From: Ferrimicrobium sp.
GTDB lineage: Bacteria; Actinomycetota; Acidimicrobiia; Acidimicrobiales; Acidimicrobiaceae
Assembly: GCF_027319265.1 (NCBI RefSeq)
Contig: NZ_DAHVNP010000032.1
Location: 1-44,544 of the forward strand
Length of the DNA stretch: 44,544 bases
Direction: 5' to 3'
Position 1 is the stretch's first letter. The number at the start of each line of letters is the position of its first letter. Both the position numbers and the translations under genes were made by a program. The notes below the pieces were generated by a model. The model searched no databases, was not told the DNA's origin, and saw nothing but the letters and a program-made list of their open reading frames with translations. Below, in pieces: positions 1 to 7,199 of this stretch.

Positions 1-1
1 A

Positions 2-910
2 CAGCGCCACCTAGCCAAGAACAACGCTCGTCTGCTCAACTGCACGCTCTCAGAGAGGTGGGGGAGACTGTTTGTATCTTGTCAAGTCGCAGTGAGGACC
101 AGTATCGTTTCCAACCAGTCTCCATCAAAGCCAAACGTTCGCGCTGGTGTCGATCTTGGACTGAGGTCGCTAGCAACGATAGCCGATAGCGATGGCAATA
201 TAGAAGTCTTTCCCAACCCAGCACCACTACGTACGACGCTTACCGAGCGTCGTAGGGTTGGGCGCGCTCTTTCACGACGGATAATACCCGGTTCAAACGG
301 ATACAGGCGAGCGAAAGCCAAGCTCGCCAAGCTAGACCGCAAGTCCGTATACATCCGTCGTGAAAGTATCCACCAATTAACGCGTTACCTGGTGGATAAC
401 TACGGCGAGGTAAAGATTGAAGATCTGAATCTCGCCGCCATGAGGCAGAGCATGGGAAGACGAGCCTTTCGACGCTCGGTATCTGATGCCGGACTCGGAG
501 CCTTTCGACCAACACTCGCCTACAAGGCCAAACGAGCCGGAGTTAAGGTAGTCGTTGTGGATCGCTTCTTCCCCTCATCGCAGATCCACCATGACTGCTC
601 GGGCAGACTCATGGGTGCAAAGCTCGCCAAGAGACTTACCTGTGAGACCTGTCACGTTGAGGTGGATCGCGATGCCAATGCTGGGCTCAATATCCGTGAC
701 TGGTCGGTTACCAGTCCTGGCCTAGTTGAGGCCAGTGCCCTGTTCGTTCCCAGGCCCTCATCGGGTACAGACGACAGTTCAGATGATGGGTTGACTTATC
801 ACCTGGTGAGAGGATGTAAGACCAGTAGCAATACTGGCCGTGCTTGGAGAGGCAAGAACGACTCTCGGACAAGTGAGCATGAGAACCTTGTAAAGGGTGC
901 ATCATCATGA
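2..910 (+). CDS. tnpB: TnpB-family RNA-guided transposon nuclease, 5' partial
   Basis: The reading frame is open from the first bases of the window, so the N-terminus lies outside. The visible part matches TnpB/OrfB of IS200/IS605/IS607-type elements, RuvC-like nucleases guided by an RNA made from the element's right end. All three RuvC acidic motifs are visible: GVDLG (Asp), IEDLN (Glu) and DRDANAG (Asp), so the nuclease site looks intact. The zinc finger between motifs II and III reads HxxC...CxxC, so the first Cys is replaced by His. No TnpA is visible. The stop codon TGA (908-910) overlaps the ATG of the ABC ATPase gene, so the two may be translationally coupled. The C-terminal ~70 residues after the last motif are poorly conserved in the family and may double as guide-RNA scaffold. 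Family assignment is confident; activity and the element's ends are not established. Confidence 0.85.
   Translation, partial: QRHLAKNNARLLNCTLSERWGRLFVSCQVAVRTSIVSNQSPSKPNVRAGVDLGLRSLATIADSDGNIEVFPNPAPLRTTLTERRRVGRALSRRIIPGSNGYRRAKAKLAKLDRKSVYIRRESIHQLTRYLVDNYGEVKIEDLNLAAMRQSMGRRAFRRSVSDAGLGAFRPTLAYKAKRAGVKVVVVDRFFPSSQIHHDCSGRLMGAKLAKRLTCETCHVEVDRDANAGLNIRDWSVTSPGLVEASALFVPRPSSGTDDSSDDGLTYHLVRGCKTSSNTGRAWRGKNDSRTSEHENLVKGASS
780..910 (+). ncRNA. candidate omega/reRNA scaffold region at the tnpB 3' end
   Basis: In this family the guide RNA overlaps the 3' end of tnpB and the right end of the element. Here a perfect 6-bp hairpin with a GNRA-type loop is visible: CCAGTA (822-827), GCAA, TACTGG (832-837). 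A short palindromic TCACC-T-GGTGA precedes it near 810. The exact ends and the guide portion cannot be told from one copy. The position is expected from the family; the RNA itself is inference. Confidence 0.3.
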
Positions 911-1716
911 GTGGACTCACTATTAATCACTCGGATGCAACGGTTGACCAGGATGATTGGCTCGTTCGCGCCAAGGGTATTACCAAAGTTTTTACCACCA
1001 ACGGCCGGGGCGTGCTCGCACTCAACAATGTTGATCTAACGTTGGCACGAGGCTCCTTTACCTCGCTCATTGGGCCATCGGGGTGTGGCAAATCCACCCT
1101 CCTCAGGATTGTTGGCGGTATCGAGACCCCGAGCCAGGGGTCCGTCAAACACGCACGAGCACTCCAGGTTGCTTTTGTCTTCCAAGACCATGCCCTCTTC
1201 CCTTGGCTCACTGTGCTCGACAACGTCAGTTTTGGCCTCAAAATGGCAGGCGTGGAGACCAAGGAGCGCAATCGCCGATCACAACTCTGGATCGACCGAG
1301 TAGGTCTCGCTGGCTTTGAGAAGGCGTTCCCCAACGCCCTCTCAGGAGGCATGCGGCAACGTCTCTCCATCGCTCGAGCGTTCGTGACGGAACCCGATGT
1401 CCTCCTCATGGACGAACCCATGGGGGCACTGGACGAACAGACCAGGCTCCTCATCCAGGAGGATTTGATTCGCTTGTGGGAGGAGACCCGCAAGACGGTG
1501 CTCCTTGTCACGCACTCCATTGACGAGGCCATCCTCCTCGGCGACCAGGTGATGGTCATGAGTCGACGCCCCGGACGCATCAAGGCCAGCCTCGATGTAC
1601 CACTGGAACGACCTCGCACCCTTCACAACATGGCTGATCCACGATTCGTCACCTTGAAGGACACCATTATTAACGATCTCCACGATGAGGTCATGGCATC
1701 AATGGAGTCCCGTTGA
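907..1716 (+). CDS. ABC transporter ATP-binding protein, nitrate/sulfonate/taurine (NitT/TauT) type
   Basis: This 269-aa cytoplasmic ATPase energises a NitT/TauT-family importer (SsuB/TauB-like). Walker A GPSGCGKST is at residues 56-64, the Q-loop Gln near 93, the ABC signature LSGGMRQR near 145-152, Walker B VLLMDEP near 165-171 and the switch His in THSIDEA near 203. The length is normal for the family. The ATG at 907 overlaps the tnpB stop (ATGA), and an AAAGGG ribosome-binding site lies inside the 3' end of tnpB. The gene's stop overlaps the TTG start of the permease. Substrate cannot be told from sequence: members import sulfonates, taurine, nitrate, pyrimidine precursors or riboflavin-like compounds. 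Confidence 0.93.
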   Translation: MSGLTINHSDATVDQDDWLVRAKGITKVFTTNGRGVLALNNVDLTLARGSFTSLIGPSGCGKSTLLRIVGGIETPSQGSVKHARALQVAFVFQDHALFPWLTVLDNVSFGLKMAGVETKERNRRSQLWIDRVGLAGFEKAFPNALSGGMRQRLSIARAFVTEPDVLLMDEPMGALDEQTRLLIQEDLIRLWEETRKTVLLVTHSIDEAILLGDQVMVMSRRPGRIKASLDVPLERPRTLHNMADPRFVTLKDTIINDLHDEVMASMESR

Positions 1717-2546
1717 CCGCAACCTCCACAGAGAACCCGATCGATGCCGAGCTCAACCGGAGTTCGGCCCACAGTCGCCGGCTACGACAGCGTGACTTGG
1801 TACTAGGGATCGCTACCCCTATTGCGCTACTCGTACTTTGGCAGATCGCCAGTTCTACCGGCCTGATCGACGCCAAGATCTTTACCCCACCGACGACCAT
1901 CTTCTCTACCGCCATCGCGCTGATCAACAACGGCATCTTGACCCACGATCTCGGTATCACCTCGCTCCGCCTCATCGTCGGTTTCGTCTTAGGAGGTGCG
2001 GCGGGGATCGTCGTCGGGATCTTCCTTGGCATCTTTCGTACGCTCCGCGCCGCCTTCTCTCCGCTGTTTTCCGCCCTCTACGCGGTTCCCCAGATCGCGG
2101 TGTTACCACTCCTCCTCGTCATTTTTGGGATCGGAGAGACACCGAAGATCCTCACCGTGGCCGCTGTCTCGTTTTTTGTCCTCGAAATCAACGCAATGGC
2201 AGGGGTGCGCTCGATCGATCCCCAGCTCATCGAAGCCGGAAGAGCGTACGGGGCCAAAGGTCGACGTCTTTTCTGGCACGTACTCATCCCCGGAACCTTG
2301 CCCGCCATCTTCACCGGTCTCCGAGTGGCGGCAGCACTTGCACTTGTCGTCGTCACCGCCACCGAGTTCGTCGCCGCTAACAGTGGATTGGGCTATCTGG
2401 TCTGGAACTCCTGGCAACTCTTCGAACCCAATCAGATGTACGTTGGTCTGATCACCATCGCACTGGTTGGAGTGGTGCTGACCGGCATCGTCGAACTCGT
2501 TGCGCGAAGGATCATGCCCTGGTCACGCAGGAACTCTCGTGACTGA
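1713..2546 (+). CDS. ABC transporter permease, NitT/TauT type
   Basis: This 277-aa inner-membrane permease is of the binding-protein-dependent transport family (SsuC/TauC-like). It has about six hydrophobic segments: the first near residues 30-50, then 85-107, 115-140, 145-165, 195-222 and a C-terminal pair. The EAA loop that docks the ATPase is visible as EAGRAYGAKGRRLFWHVLIP, residues 174-193. The start is TTG at 1713, overlapping the TGA of the ATPase gene (TTGA), which implies coupled translation. The short N-terminal extension (residues 1-28) is polar. A 135-bp gap separates it from the substrate-binding gene, with two hairpins in between. Confidence 0.92.
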   Translation: MTATSTENPIDAELNRSSAHSRRLRQRDLVLGIATPIALLVLWQIASSTGLIDAKIFTPPTTIFSTAIALINNGILTHDLGITSLRLIVGFVLGGAAGIVVGIFLGIFRTLRAAFSPLFSALYAVPQIAVLPLLLVIFGIGETPKILTVAAVSFFVLEINAMAGVRSIDPQLIEAGRAYGAKGRRLFWHVLIPGTLPAIFTGLRVAAALALVVVTATEFVAANSGLGYLVWNSWQLFEPNQMYVGLITIALVGVVLTGIVELVARRIMPWSRRNSRD

Positions 2547-2561
2547 CCAGCAATCTTGACC

Positions 2562-2616
2562 TCAGCCGGGACCGTCGTCTCGGTTGGCTATACTCGCCTG
2601 GAAGATCCACTCCAGG
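2562..2616 (+). terminator. two hairpins between permease and binding-protein genes, possible attenuator or RNA-processing site
   Basis: The first stem (2562-2572 with 2577-2587) has 11 pairs including G-U pairs around a CGTC loop. The second is a perfect CCTGGA/TCCAGG stem (2597-2602, 2611-2616). Neither is followed by a U-run, so full termination is doubtful. In ABC operons such hairpins often let the binding-protein message be made or kept at a different level; that role is inference here. Confidence 0.3.
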
Positions 2617-2681
2617 ACAGCTCAGAAGGTACTCCCAATCCGGGGTGGCTCCTAGGAAAACAGCAGTAAGGAACAGATACG

Positions 2682-3698
2682 ATGCGTCGAATGAACAGAT
2701 TGGCTACCGTTGCACTTGCCCTAGGAGCATCGGGCATCCTCGCCGCTTGTGGCAGCACCAGCACCAGTAGTACTACGAGCACCGCTTCAACGACCAACGT
2801 GACGGTCGCCTATGTGCCGATTCCGCTTTTTGACCCCCTCTACATCGCTATGGCCAAGGGCTACTTCGCCAAGGAACATCTCAACGTCCACTTGACCGTC
2901 GTCTCTTCAGGGCAGAGTGCAACCACCTTGGCGGCCACCAATCGCGTCCAGGTCGTCCTTGGGGGCTTCTCTGCGGGCATGTTCGATGCCATCAACCAGG
3001 GTTTGAACTTTAAGGTGGTCGGATCGATGGCGGCCGAAGCATCCGGCACTGCCGCAAATGGGCTCGTCGTTGCGAACGGCGTTGTTCCAGCTGGCAAATC
3101 CCTCACCGCCGCCGAACTGCGTGGTGCCAAAATCGGTATTGATGGAGGCGCTGGAGCAGCCGGGGGCTACCTCTTGGCCGAAGCACTCAAGCCGTATCAC
3201 TTGACCCTCGCTGACGTGAACGTGGTCAACCTCGGCTTTCCCGATATGGAGACGGCGCTCGCCAATCACTCCGTCGCAGCGGCCTATCCAGCGGCACCCT
3301 TCCTCTCTGCGATTCTTGCCGCCAAGGATGGAACCCTCGTCTCCCCGGCACCGGTGAAAACCGCGGTCGTCGGTGTGATCTATGGCGGCTCCTTTGCCAA
3401 GACTCCTGCGGCCCAGCACTTCTTTGATGCGCTCGCCAAGGGAGCCCAAGACCTCCAAGGATCTGCCCAGACCAGCGCTGCAAACCTCGCCATCATTGCC
3501 AAGGCTACGGGAGAGTCCACAAGCATCTTGGCTACGGAACCACCGAGCATCTATGCACCAAACCTCGCACCTCCCGTCTCGACCCTTCAAGCGATGCAGC
3601 GGGTCTATCTGGCCAATGGGCTCGTCGACTACCACCAACCATTGAGCGTCTCTCGCTATATCGACCAGAGCTTTGCCAACAAGGTGCCGGCGAGTTAG
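2682..3698 (+). CDS. ABC transporter substrate-binding lipoprotein, NitT/TauT (NMT1-like) type
   Basis: This 338-aa exported lipoprotein has a positively charged n-region, a hydrophobic stretch (residues 7-20) and a lipobox LAAC with the lipidated Cys at 23. A Ser/Thr-rich tether follows (24-40). The mature part begins TNVTVAYVPIPLFDPLYIAMAKGYF, a form typical of NMT1/SsuA-like solute-binding proteins that meet substrate at the first strand. It should deliver ligand to the permease and ATPase encoded just upstream. An AAGGAA-type ribosome-binding site precedes the ATG. Ligand identity is not visible. A hairpin pair overlaps its stop codon and leads into rlmN. Confidence 0.9.
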   Translation: MRRMNRLATVALALGASGILAACGSTSTSSTTSTASTTNVTVAYVPIPLFDPLYIAMAKGYFAKEHLNVHLTVVSSGQSATTLAATNRVQVVLGGFSAGMFDAINQGLNFKVVGSMAAEASGTAANGLVVANGVVPAGKSLTAAELRGAKIGIDGGAGAAGGYLLAEALKPYHLTLADVNVVNLGFPDMETALANHSVAAAYPAAPFLSAILAAKDGTLVSPAPVKTAVVGVIYGGSFAKTPAAQHFFDALAKGAQDLQGSAQTSAANLAIIAKATGESTSILATEPPSIYAPNLAPPVSTLQAMQRVYLANGLVDYHQPLSVSRYIDQSFANKVPAS

Positions 3699-3739
3699 CC
3701 ACATTTGGCATCTGTGGCAGGTGCAGTTCACCGCCACAG
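3698..3739 (+). promoter_or_regulatory. mutually exclusive hairpins between binding-protein gene and rlmN
   Basis: GCCACA (3698-3703) can pair with TGTGGC (3713-3718). The same segment, extended to CTGTGGC (3712-3718), can instead pair with GCCACAG (3733-3739), enclosing a second GGTG/CACC stem (3720-3723, 3729-3732). The two folds exclude each other. No U-run follows, so this is a candidate attenuator or weak terminator of the transporter operon rather than a standard one. Confidence 0.35.
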
Positions 3740-3752
3740 TACCACTCCTGAC

Positions 3753-3765
3753 TAACCTTATACCT
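3753..3765 (+). promoter_or_regulatory. candidate leaderless -10 element of rlmN
   Basis: TAACCT (3753-3758) lies 7 nt before the rlmN ATG and no Shine-Dalgarno sequence is present. TANNNT followed by 6-7 nt and the start codon is the known layout of leaderless genes in actinobacteria. No good -35 is visible. The same hexamer and layout precede the small ORF at 6798. Confidence 0.4.
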
Positions 3766-4872
3766 ATGCCTTCGCTCTTTGACCTCGATCCCGCCACCGC
3801 CGAGGAGACACTCGGCGCTCGATATCGGGTCAAACAGCTCTTCGAAGGACTCTTTGAGAAGGCGCTACCAGTGACGGAGATCACCAATCTCCCACTTCGG
3901 CTGCGCGCCCAGCTCGACAACGACTACCCCTTGAGCCTCAGCGAAGTAACCATGACGACCAGTGACGACATGGCGACTCGTAAATGGTTGTACGAAATCG
4001 ACGGCGGCTATCGCATTGAGACCGTCTTGATGGAGTATCCACATCGAGCCACCGCATGCATCTCAACCCAGGCTGGCTGCGCCATGGCCTGTAGCTTCTG
4101 TGCAACTGGCCAGGGAGGGTTTGGGCGACAACTCACCACTGCAGAGATCGTCGAACAGGTATACCGGGCCAAACAAGCCGCACTCCCTCGCCGTCTCTCG
4201 AATATTGTCATGATGGGCATGGGGGAACCCCTCGCCAACTACCGATCCTTGATGGGGGCTCTCAGGGTCATCGTAGATCGTTTCGGAATATCACCTCGGC
4301 GCATTACCGTGTCAACCGTCGGCGTCGTTCCGGGCATCAAACGCCTCGCCACAGAGGGGCTACCGTTGACGCTCGCCGTCTCACTCCACGCCGCCAACGA
4401 CCATGATCGCTCCGAGATCATTCCGCTAAATCGACGCTATCCGATCGAACAGATCGTTGCGAGCTGTGAAGAATGGACAGCGGCGACCTCCCGTCTGGTG
4501 AGTTTGGAGTGGGCGATGATCGCCGACTTTAACGACACCCAACGTGCCGCCGATGAGTTGGGCACCATCGCACGGCGCCTCAGAGCACACGTGAACCTCA
4601 TCCCTCTCAACCCCACGCCCGGCTACCTTGTCCGTGGCAGCACGCGCGACCGAGTACTCGCCTTTCAGCGGACCCTCCAGGCAAACGATGTTCGCTGTAC
4701 GATTCGGTCAACGCGTGGCCAGACCATTGATGCAGCGTGTGGACAACTCGCAATGCGCACAGAGCCGATGACTATTCGCCGCCGGTCCAACCCCCGCCTC
4801 ACAGCATGTACTACCAGCTCCAACGAGGATAGGTCCCAGCCCATCGAGCGACAGCAAGGAGTTAGCAGATGA
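3766..4872 (+). CDS. rlmN: 23S rRNA (adenine(2503)-C(2))-methyltransferase (dual-specificity RlmN)
   Basis: This 368-aa radical-SAM enzyme makes 2-methyladenosine at A2503 of 23S rRNA, and in some bacteria at A37 of tRNAs. The radical-SAM cluster motif CAMACSFC sits at residues 105-112 (Cys 105, 109, 112), followed by GQGGFGRQLT. The C-terminal catalytic Cys is in TRGQTIDAACGQLA (about residue 325). I start it at ATG 3766 rather than at the upstream in-frame ATG 3673. The extension would overlap the binding-protein gene and is unlike the family, whereas MPSLFDLD followed by RYRVKQLFEGLF fits RlmN. The C-terminal tail after the Cys (about 43 residues) is longer than usual and polar. The stop overlaps the start of rpe (ATGA). 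Confidence 0.95.
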   Translation: MPSLFDLDPATAEETLGARYRVKQLFEGLFEKALPVTEITNLPLRLRAQLDNDYPLSLSEVTMTTSDDMATRKWLYEIDGGYRIETVLMEYPHRATACISTQAGCAMACSFCATGQGGFGRQLTTAEIVEQVYRAKQAALPRRLSNIVMMGMGEPLANYRSLMGALRVIVDRFGISPRRITVSTVGVVPGIKRLATEGLPLTLAVSLHAANDHDRSEIIPLNRRYPIEQIVASCEEWTAATSRLVSLEWAMIADFNDTQRAADELGTIARRLRAHVNLIPLNPTPGYLVRGSTRDRVLAFQRTLQANDVRCTIRSTRGQTIDAACGQLAMRTEPMTIRRRSNPRLTACTTSSNEDRSQPIERQQGVSR

Positions 4873-5582
4873 TTGAATCGCAGCGAGCTGAAAGAATCGT
4901 TGAACTCGCCCCCTCGGTTTTGCCATGTGATTTTGGACGACTCGGCGAGGAGTTACAGGCCCTAGAAGAGGCCGGTGTGGATCGCATCCACTGGGACGTG
5001 ATGGATGGCGTGTTTGTACCCAACATCACCATCGGGGCGCCCGTGATCGCCAGTTGCCGACGCTACAGCACGCTTCCCTACGAGGTGCACCTGATGATCG
5101 TCGATCCCGAACGTTACGTGGGCGAGTTCGTGGAGGCGGGCTGCGAGTTGATCACCGTGCACGCGGAGGCCACCCGTCATCTCCACCGGACCCTTAGCCT
5201 CATCAAGTCATTCGGGGTACGAGCCGGCGTTGCCCTCAACCCGGCTACGCCACTCACCGATGTCGAGTACGTCATGGATCAACTCGACGTGTTGATGATC
5301 ATGAGCGTCAACCCAGGCTTTGGTGGCCAACACTATATCGAGGCGATGGATGCCAAGATTCTGGCGGCCGTTGCGCTCCGCGAAGTCACCAACCCGCTGG
5401 TCAAGATCGAGGTTGACGGCGGCGTCTCCGAGGAGACGATCCAAGAATGTGTGATCAACGGGGCAGAGGTCCTCGTTTCCGGCTCCGCCCTCATGGCACA
5501 TCGTGGGCATCTCGCCGAGGCGGTTGAGAACTTCCATCAGCTTGCCCGTGATGTTCACCTGCAACGACCTACATCGCTCTAG
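4869..5582 (+). CDS. rpe: ribulose-phosphate 3-epimerase
   Basis: This 237-aa TIM-barrel enzyme interconverts ribulose 5-phosphate and xylulose 5-phosphate in the pentose phosphate pathway. Family landmarks are visible: LAPSVLPCDFGRLGEE at the N-terminus, HWDVMDGVFVPN with metal/catalytic Asp near 43 and 46, YEVHLMI with the metal-binding His near 74, the phosphate-binding MSVNPGFGGQ near 150 and KIEVDGGVSEETI with the second catalytic Asp. The length is normal. The ATG overlaps the rlmN stop, so the two genes are probably co-translated. A U-poor hairpin follows the stop codon. Confidence 0.95.
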   Translation: MIESQRAERIVELAPSVLPCDFGRLGEELQALEEAGVDRIHWDVMDGVFVPNITIGAPVIASCRRYSTLPYEVHLMIVDPERYVGEFVEAGCELITVHAEATRHLHRTLSLIKSFGVRAGVALNPATPLTDVEYVMDQLDVLMIMSVNPGFGGQHYIEAMDAKILAAVALREVTNPLVKIEVDGGVSEETIQECVINGAEVLVSGSALMAHRGHLAEAVENFHQLARDVHLQRPTSL

Positions 5583-5585
5583 GCC

Positions 5586-5610
5586 GAAGTTCCTCCTCCA
5601 GAAGGACTTC
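5586..5610 (+). terminator. weak hairpin after rpe
   Basis: GAAG-T-TCCT (5586-5594) pairs with AGGACTTC (5603-5610) with one bulged T and an 8-nt loop, starting 4 nt after the rpe stop codon. There is no U-run, so it is at best a weak terminator or a 3'-end stabiliser. Confidence 0.3.
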
Positions 5611-5682
5611 ACCCCAGGTGGGCGGCCTTGCTACATGCCGGCACTAGGAAGGGACCTTTGGAATACGTCCAGCTAGCACACC

Positions 5683-5862
5683 TCAAGCGAGGTAGGGAAT
5701 GGCAACCTCGGTCTGGGCCAAGAATGCAGCTACCACCGTCATCGCAGACGAACGTTTCAAGCGAAACGTGGAACCCGTAACCAGGTTCCAGTGATTCTCC
5801 ACATACGTGACCAGCCGGGCACGACAACGGTCATCGTGAACAAGCTGATTCCAGAGCAACAC
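5683..5862 (-). CDS. small ORF of unknown function downstream of the enoyl-CoA hydratase gene, possibly a gene remnant
   Basis: A 59-codon frame starts with GTG and begins 21 nt after the hydratase stop. Codon choice and composition (for example YVENHWNLVTGSTFRLKRSS, then MTVVAAFLAQ) look like genuine protein, but there is no ribosome-binding site and I recognise no family. It could be the tail of a decayed gene, since the short tandem duplication at 5861-5886 lies exactly at its start. The rest of 5583-5883 holds only the hairpin after rpe; I see no RNA gene there. Confidence 0.25.
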   Translation of the reverse strand: MLLWNQLVHDDRCRARLVTYVENHWNLVTGSTFRLKRSSAMTVVAAFLAQTEVAIPYLA

Positions 5863-5886
5863 TATGACTAAAAGATACTATGACTA
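5861..5886. repeat. 16-bp tandem duplication covering the echA stop codon
   Basis: ACTATGACTA occurs at 5861-5870 and again at 5877-5886, separated by AAAGAT, so a 16-bp unit is present 1.6 times. On the minus strand the unit begins with the hydratase stop codon TAG, so a second TAG lies 16 nt downstream. Similar stop-containing duplications occur after fliL and fliE. Confidence 0.8.
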
Positions 5887-6681
5887 GGAGATGGCCTCGT
5901 CCTCCAAAGACTGCCACCTGGGTTCGCGCCGCTCGACAAAGGCCGCCATCCCCTCGGCAGCCTCGGCGGACTCCATCGTGATAACGGCGAGCTCGGAGTT
6001 GAGTTGCCAGATCATCTCTGTTGCACGCGCATAGGTGCCACGCAGCAAGCGCTTGGTGTGGGCAATCGCCTGTGGACCAGCAGCAGCGATCCTCTCAGCA
6101 AAGGCAAGGGCTTCGGTAAGCAACTCTGCGCGCGGAACGACCCTATTGATCATCCCAAGCTCCAGAGCGCGATCTGCTCCGATCGGCTCGCCGGTCAGTG
6201 CAAGTTCCATCGCCACGCTTCGCCCAACAAGCTCGCTCAAGCGAATAAGGCCACCACCCGTCGCCAGGAGACCGCGTTTTGCCTCAGGAAGTCCGAAGCG
6301 AGCTCCTTCGCTTGCGACGACCAGATCGCAGTTGAGGACGATCTCAAAACCTCCCGCAACCGCGTAACCGTTGACCGCAGCGATCAAAGGTTTGGGGAAA
6401 TCGTAACCACCAATACCGGCAAACCCACGACCAGGGATGATGACACCACCGCTACCGTTGGCTTGGGCAAACTTGAGATCCATTCCTGTGCAGAAGGCAC
6501 GGTCTCCCGCTCCCGTCAGGACAACACTCCGAATCGAGGAGTCGGTCTCCGCATCTTGGAGTGCCTCAGTAATCCCCTCAGCGACCCTATCGTTCACACA
6601 GTTCAATTGCTCAGGACGATTGATCGTAACGACCATCGTCGCACCATGTTGTTGGACCTCTACTTCCGCCAATTCCCCCAC
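5884..6681 (-). CDS. enoyl-CoA hydratase/isomerase (crotonase) family protein
   Basis: This 265-aa crotonase-fold enzyme probably hydrates enoyl-CoA in fatty-acid or related acyl-CoA breakdown. The oxyanion-hole strand GDRAFCTGMDLK (59-70) and helix GYAVAGGFEI (105-114) are present. Both catalytic glutamates of true hydratases appear to be kept: E113 in GGFEIVLNCDLV and E133 in GLPEAKRGLLA, which argues for hydratase chemistry. The start is GTG at 6681, with GAAAAG as a modest ribosome-binding site. The gene is alone between a plus-strand pair and the flagellar operon. The exact substrate is not visible. Confidence 0.9.
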   Translation of the reverse strand: MGELAEVEVQQHGATMVVTINRPEQLNCVNDRVAEGITEALQDAETDSSIRSVVLTGAGDRAFCTGMDLKFAQANGSGGVIIPGRGFAGIGGYDFPKPLIAAVNGYAVAGGFEIVLNCDLVVASEGARFGLPEAKRGLLATGGGLIRLSELVGRSVAMELALTGEPIGADRALELGMINRVVPRAELLTEALAFAERIAAAGPQAIAHTKRLLRGTYARATEMIWQLNSELAVITMESAEAAEGMAAFVERREPRWQSLEDEAIS

Positions 6682-6785
6682 CTTTTCGTTTTATCTCGAC
6701 CGTATCGTCATAGTATGTCTCTCGGGTCATTCCCTCTGGGTAGCCATAATCGCTCGCATTGGTCATCCATGATTGGAAGAGATTG

Positions 6786-6797
6786 TAACCTATAGGA
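6786..6797 (+). promoter_or_regulatory. candidate leaderless -10 for the 53-aa ORF
   Basis: TAACCT (6786-6791) is followed by 6 nt and an ATG, the same leaderless layout as at rlmN. No clear -35 is visible. This supports but does not prove that the small ORF is expressed. Confidence 0.3.
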
Positions 6798-6959
6798 ATG
6801 CCCAGCATGCGTGACAACAGTGAATCTTCCCTCAACAAGGGACACATCGCTCATCTTTGGGAACGGTGGAAGGACATCACTGCCCTCTCTCAGAACCCAT
6901 TCATCGGCGAACTACCCGCCACCGTCTTTCGTGATGAGCAAGAACGACCTGACCATTGA
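6798..6959 (+). CDS. small hypothetical protein, 53 aa
   Basis: The ORF begins MPSMRDNSESSLNKGHIAHL and ends RDEQERPDH. It is hydrophilic with a Trp-containing middle (HLWERWKDITALSQNPFIGEL) that would suit a short amphipathic helix. It lies between the divergent hydratase gene and the convergent end of the flagellar operon. A leaderless -10 (TAACCT, 6 nt, ATG) supports expression; an internal ATG nine bases later has GGA at suitable spacing. I recognise no family. Confidence 0.4.
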   Translation: MPSMRDNSESSLNKGHIAHLWERWKDITALSQNPFIGELPATVFRDEQERPDH

Positions 6960-6977
6960 TCTGCCCGGTTATGGCAG

Positions 6978-7199
6978 CTAATCTGATCGCCTACGACGCT
7001 CAGCCAAGTTCTGTAAGTTATACCAGGCGGTGATGGTCGCAAGGATCGAGAGACCGACATAGACAACCAAGAGTGCAATCAAGAGGTGTTCGAGGTAGAT
7101 TGACCAACCGTTATAGCCCTCCAAAACGTTTCGCAAGCTGGAGTAGGTCGCGATGAAGGCACCGACGAGTGTCAAGCGCACCCGCCATGGAACCTTCAC
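6978..7199 (-). CDS. small membrane protein at the end of the flagellar operon
   Basis: This 73-aa protein has two predicted membrane helices (about residues 7-24 and 36-59) and a basic C-terminal tail (RRRR). The GTG start at 7199 overlaps the TGA stop of the FlhF/Jag-N-like gene, so it belongs to the flagellar transcription unit. I recognise no family. A flagellar role is inferred only from the operon position. A short CTGCC/GGCAG stem (6961-6977) follows its stop, and the 53-aa ORF ends convergently at 6959. Confidence 0.6.
   Translation of the reverse strand: MKVPWRVRLTLVGAFIATYSSLRNVLEGYNGWSIYLEHLLIALLVVYVGLSILATITAWYNLQNLAERRRRSD

Noticed and set aside
182-189. Sigma-28-like GCCGATAG inside tnpB
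   Set aside because: There is no -35 at proper spacing and no flagellar gene downstream; it codes for conserved-region residues of TnpB.
92-910. TnpB next to an ABC transporter as a nuclease-dead TldR-type repressor
   Set aside because: All three RuvC acidic residues are visible (GVDLG, IEDLN, DRDANA), so it does not look nuclease-dead. The linkage is reported as a finding without this claim.
3673-3765. Longer N-terminus for RlmN
   Set aside because: It overlaps the upstream gene's end and has no RlmN-like sequence; the leaderless layout at 3766 fits better.
2907-3920. A 337-codon open frame on the minus strand across the binding-protein gene and rlmN start
   Set aside because: It lies opposite clear family members, has no recognisable domain, and its composition is that of an antisense shadow.
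6004-6795. A 263-codon plus-strand frame opposite the enoyl-CoA hydratase gene
   Set aside because: It mirrors the hydratase gene, which has intact catalytic motifs; the plus-strand protein resembles nothing.
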